Shown one piece after another: positions 16,126 through 17,945 of a DNA stretch of 17,945 nucleotides; the first letter of the stretch is position 1; every line of letters begins with the position of its first letter. The notes beneath the pieces are model-generated. The model did not search any database. It was not told the origin of the DNA and was given only the letters and a program-made list of their open reading frames with translations. Origin of the DNA: JARICQ01 sp964527205 (lineage in GTDB: Bacteria > Bacillota > Clostridia > Tissierellales > Tissierellaceae). The position numbers and the translations under genes are program-made. Location of the stretch: contig CAZGQG010000035.1 in NCBI GenBank assembly GCA_964527205.1, positions 1 through 17,945 of the forward strand, in the 5' to 3' direction.

Positions 16126-16297
16126 GTCATTCTGAGCCTGCGAAGAATCTTAGGGTTGAAAGCACAGATCCTTTGCTTCGCTCAGGATGACGGGTTAAAG
16201 ACATAGATCCTTCGCCTTGCTCAGGATGACGGGAAAAAGACACAGTTCCTTCCTTTCGCTCAGGATGATAGGAAATATTTTCACTCCTTAGGATGAC
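16126..16297. repeat. Tandem 39-nt repeats with inverted first arm (GTCATTCTGAGC / GCTCAGGATGAC family)
   Basis: The left arm at 16126-16150 (GTCATTCTGAGC...GAAGAATCT) is the inverse of a unit at 16166-16191 (AGATCCTTTGC...GCTCAGGATGAC), giving an imperfect hairpin. Further direct copies begin at 16205 and 16244, and a degraded, internally deleted copy starts near 16283, all spaced about 39 nt. The minus-strand translation gives the familiar HPERSKGS-type peptide seen as spurious ORFs in many genomes. I recognise this as a dispersed REP-like palindromic repeat family. The 336-nt gap between genes holds this array, then about 120 nt of AT-rich sequence leading to the next gene. Confidence 0.85.
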
Positions 16298-16349
16298 AGA
16301 AACATCAAGCATAATAGAGAGGTTAAATTCTTTTTTATAGGGGTATGTA

Positions 16350-16372
16350 TTCTATAGAGTCCTTTTATAGAA
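16350..16372. promoter_or_regulatory. Inverted repeat upstream of the aldehyde dehydrogenase gene
   Basis: TTCTATA (16350-16356) and TATAGAA (16366-16372) are perfect 7-bp arms with a 9-nt spacer, about 50 nt before the ATG. It could be an operator. The arms are AT-rich and I see no convincing -35/-10 pair beside them, so the role is speculative. Confidence 0.3.
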
Positions 16373-16420
16373 AGGCTAGGCAAAAGCTATTAAGAAAGAA
16401 ATTTTAAAAAGGAGGATATT

Positions 16421-17827
16421 ATGGCGAAGTATGATTTATTTATAGATGGCCAGTGGAGGGAAGCGCTGACAGATGATGAAATAAGTATTGTAAATCCTAG
16501 CACTCAAGAAGAACTGGGAATTATTCCAGCCTGCCATGAGGAAGATGTTAATCGTGCTGTAAAGGGAGCAAAGGAAGCTCTTTTAGATTGGAGAATGACA
16601 GATCCGCAAGAGAGGGCGGATTATGTTCAAAAAATGTTGGACTACTTAATCCAGCATAAGGAAGAAATCGGGGAGAGAGTTCATTTAGAATTAGGAGCTC
16701 CCATAAAGACGGTAATGGGTACTCATGTCCATGGTTATTTTGACAGTATGCAAGATTTTATCAACTTAACAAGAGATTATCAGTTTGTGGATAAATATGA
16801 GGGCTATGAGGTACACAAAGAACCAGTAGGCATTGTTGCATGTTTTACTCCATGGAACTTCCCCTTTGGACAAATTCATAAAAAAGTATTCCCAGCTCTT
16901 TTAATGGGTAATACTGTTATTTTAAAGCCTTCTCAACATACACCAATCACCGCTTATTACTATGCTGAAGCAGCTATTGAAGCTGGACTACCTAAGGGTG
17001 TTTTACAAATAGTGACAGGGCGTGGAAAAGAAATTGGTGAAATTTTATCAGAACACCCAGATATTACCAAATTATCCTTAACAGGATCTACCACAGCTGG
17101 TAGAGAATTAATGAAAAATGCAGCAGATTCTTTCAAGAGAATTACTTTTGAATTAGGTGGAAAATCTCCAGCTATTATTTTAAAGGATGCAGATTTAGAA
17201 TATGCTGTAGCAACAACCTTATCTCAAGTTTATTCTAATACAGGACAGGCTTGTTCTTCAAAAACCAGACTCTTAGTTCCTAGAGAATTAAAGGATCAAG
17301 TAGAAGAAATAGTCATTGAAGAGACAAAGAAATGGATTGTGGGAGACCCTGCTGATGAAAAGACGGATATAGGACCACTGCACAATAAAAAACAATTTGA
17401 CAAGGTAAGTAAATACATTGAAATAGGTAAAGAAGAAGCCACCCTCCTATATGAAGGTGAGGCACCAGATTTACCTGGATATTATGTAGGACCTGTGGTA
17501 TTTACAGATGTAGACCCAAAGGCAAGAATTGCACAAGAGGAGATTTTTGGACCGGTCTTATCTATTCTTTTCTATGATGATATTGAAGAAGCTATAGAGA
17601 TTGCTAATGATTCTATTTATGGTCTTCATGGGATCATCTTTGGAGATGAAGAAGAGGCAATTAAAATAGCTAAAAGAATTAACACTGGTCAAATTATTAT
17701 TAATGATGCACAGAGAAATCATCGTGCACCCTTTGGTGGTTTCAAGCAGTCTGGAATTGGTAGGGAAGGTGGAATTTACACACTGGATGAATATACAGAA
17801 TTAAAAACCTTATATATTAAAGAATAA
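16421..17827 (+). CDS. NAD(P)-dependent aldehyde dehydrogenase
   Basis: A 468-residue member of the ALDH superfamily, oxidising an aldehyde to the carboxylic acid. Oxyanion-hole Asn146 lies in PWNFP, Lys169 in ILKPS contacts the cofactor, TGST is at 221-224, the general base is Glu244 (FELGGKSP), the nucleophile is Cys278 (GQACSS), and Glu374 lies in QEEIFGP. All catalytic residues are intact and the length is normal. The start follows an AAAGGAGG ribosome site. Codon use differs from the ilv genes: many ATT, GTT, GGT and some CGT codons where the neighbours prefer ATA, GTA, GGA and AGA/AGG, which suggests acquisition by transfer. The stop codon abuts a decayed reductase fragment. The substrate is unknown. 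A role with the upstream flavoenzyme is possible, but the repeat array separates them. Confidence 0.92.
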   Translation: MAKYDLFIDGQWREALTDDEISIVNPSTQEELGIIPACHEEDVNRAVKGAKEALLDWRMTDPQERADYVQKMLDYLIQHKEEIGERVHLELGAPIKTVMGTHVHGYFDSMQDFINLTRDYQFVDKYEGYEVHKEPVGIVACFTPWNFPFGQIHKKVFPALLMGNTVILKPSQHTPITAYYYAEAAIEAGLPKGVLQIVTGRGKEIGEILSEHPDITKLSLTGSTTAGRELMKNAADSFKRITFELGGKSPAIILKDADLEYAVATTLSQVYSNTGQACSSKTRLLVPRELKDQVEEIVIEETKKWIVGDPADEKTDIGPLHNKKQFDKVSKYIEIGKEEATLLYEGEAPDLPGYYVGPVVFTDVDPKARIAQEEIFGPVLSILFYDDIEEAIEIANDSIYGLHGIIFGDEEEAIKIAKRINTGQIIINDAQRNHRAPFGGFKQSGIGREGGIYTLDEYTELKTLYIKE

Positions 17828-17923
17828 GATAGATGGAGTAAATATAGGAACAGTGTAAGGGCAAGAAAGCAAATAGAGGAGAGCAAGAAACGCTTTGATC
17901 CAGTATTAAATAATAAAGTATGA
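17826..17923 (+). pseudogene. Frameshifted remnant of an enoate-reductase-type gene 3' end
   Basis: Beginning inside the aldehyde dehydrogenase stop codon, the plus strand reads KIDGVNIG, then after a one-base deletion at about 17850 reads SVRARKQIEESKKRF, then DPVLNNKV and a TGA (17921-17923). The intact reductase at 14168-16084 ends KIDIVNIGDSVRARK, then VIDATKEAFDAVLKIK. By hand alignment about 20 of 31 residues match, with extensive nucleotide identity (CAGTGTAAG, CAGTATTAAA). It has no start codon or other domains in the window, so it is a remnant of a related copy and not a functional gene. It is closer to the second reductase than to the first. Confidence 0.75.
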
Positions 17924-17945
17924 GTTTTTCCTATCAAAAAATTTT

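Noticed and set aside
16126..16297. Repeat cluster considered as a CRISPR array
   Set aside because: Only four degenerate units with short, similar gaps of about 13 nt, and an inverted first arm. It fits a REP-like palindrome family.
16127..16312. Minus-strand 61-residue reading frame rich in HPERSKGS-like repeats
   Set aside because: It is the translation of the 39-nt palindromic repeats. No ribosome site or domain supports a protein.

Overview
The window looks like chromosome from a low-GC, Gram-positive anaerobe of the Clostridia/Tissierellia type. The evidence is the AT-rich sequence, strong AGGAGG-type ribosome sites, sigma-A promoters, a T-box leader on the branched-chain amino acid operon, a dihydroxy-acid dehydratase of the oxygen-sensitive [4Fe-4S] class, and two large iron-sulfur flavoenzymes typical of anaerobes. 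The genus is not determined.

Layout. (1) 1-2022: a small membrane zinc-ribbon protein, convergent with a PucR/CdaR-type regulator on the minus strand. (2) 2023-5067: divergent from the regulator, a two-gene unit with an enoate-reductase-type FMN/4Fe-4S/FAD oxidoreductase and a short-chain dehydrogenase, closed by an intrinsic terminator. The divergent intergenic region carries three copies of TTGTGCA/TGCACAA, two of them forming a palindrome. (3) 5096-5798: a TetR-family regulator with its own promoter and terminator. (4) 5833-7278: an A-rich tract, a promoter and a CPA2/Kef-type cation:proton antiporter. (5) 7291-14059: a degenerate GGATATTAA minisatellite, a near-consensus promoter, a T-box leader (probable isoleucine AUC specifier) with its terminator, then ilvA-ilvB-ilvN-ilvC-ilvD. 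(6) 14104-16084: a second, divergent enoate-reductase-type flavoenzyme with its own promoter. (7) 16126-17827: tandem 39-nt repeats and an aldehyde dehydrogenase whose codon use differs from its neighbours. (8) 17826-17923: a frameshifted remnant of the 3' end of an enoate-reductase gene, starting at the aldehyde dehydrogenase stop codon.

How the genes work together. ilvA makes 2-oxobutanoate from threonine. ilvBN, ilvC and ilvD then run the shared isoleucine/valine pathway up to the 2-oxo acids. The transaminase and leuABCD are not here. Charging of tRNA(Ile) probably controls the whole operon through the T-box. The PucR-reductase-SDR unit looks like an inducible catabolic or electron-sink cassette that reduces an activated C=C bond and interconverts a carbonyl and an alcohol. 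Its substrate cannot be read from sequence.

Most of the window is ordinary metabolism. The least expected observation is the decayed reductase 3' end downstream of the aldehyde dehydrogenase. It suggests that an extra reductase copy once lay here and that the aldehyde dehydrogenase block was inserted or recombined into it.
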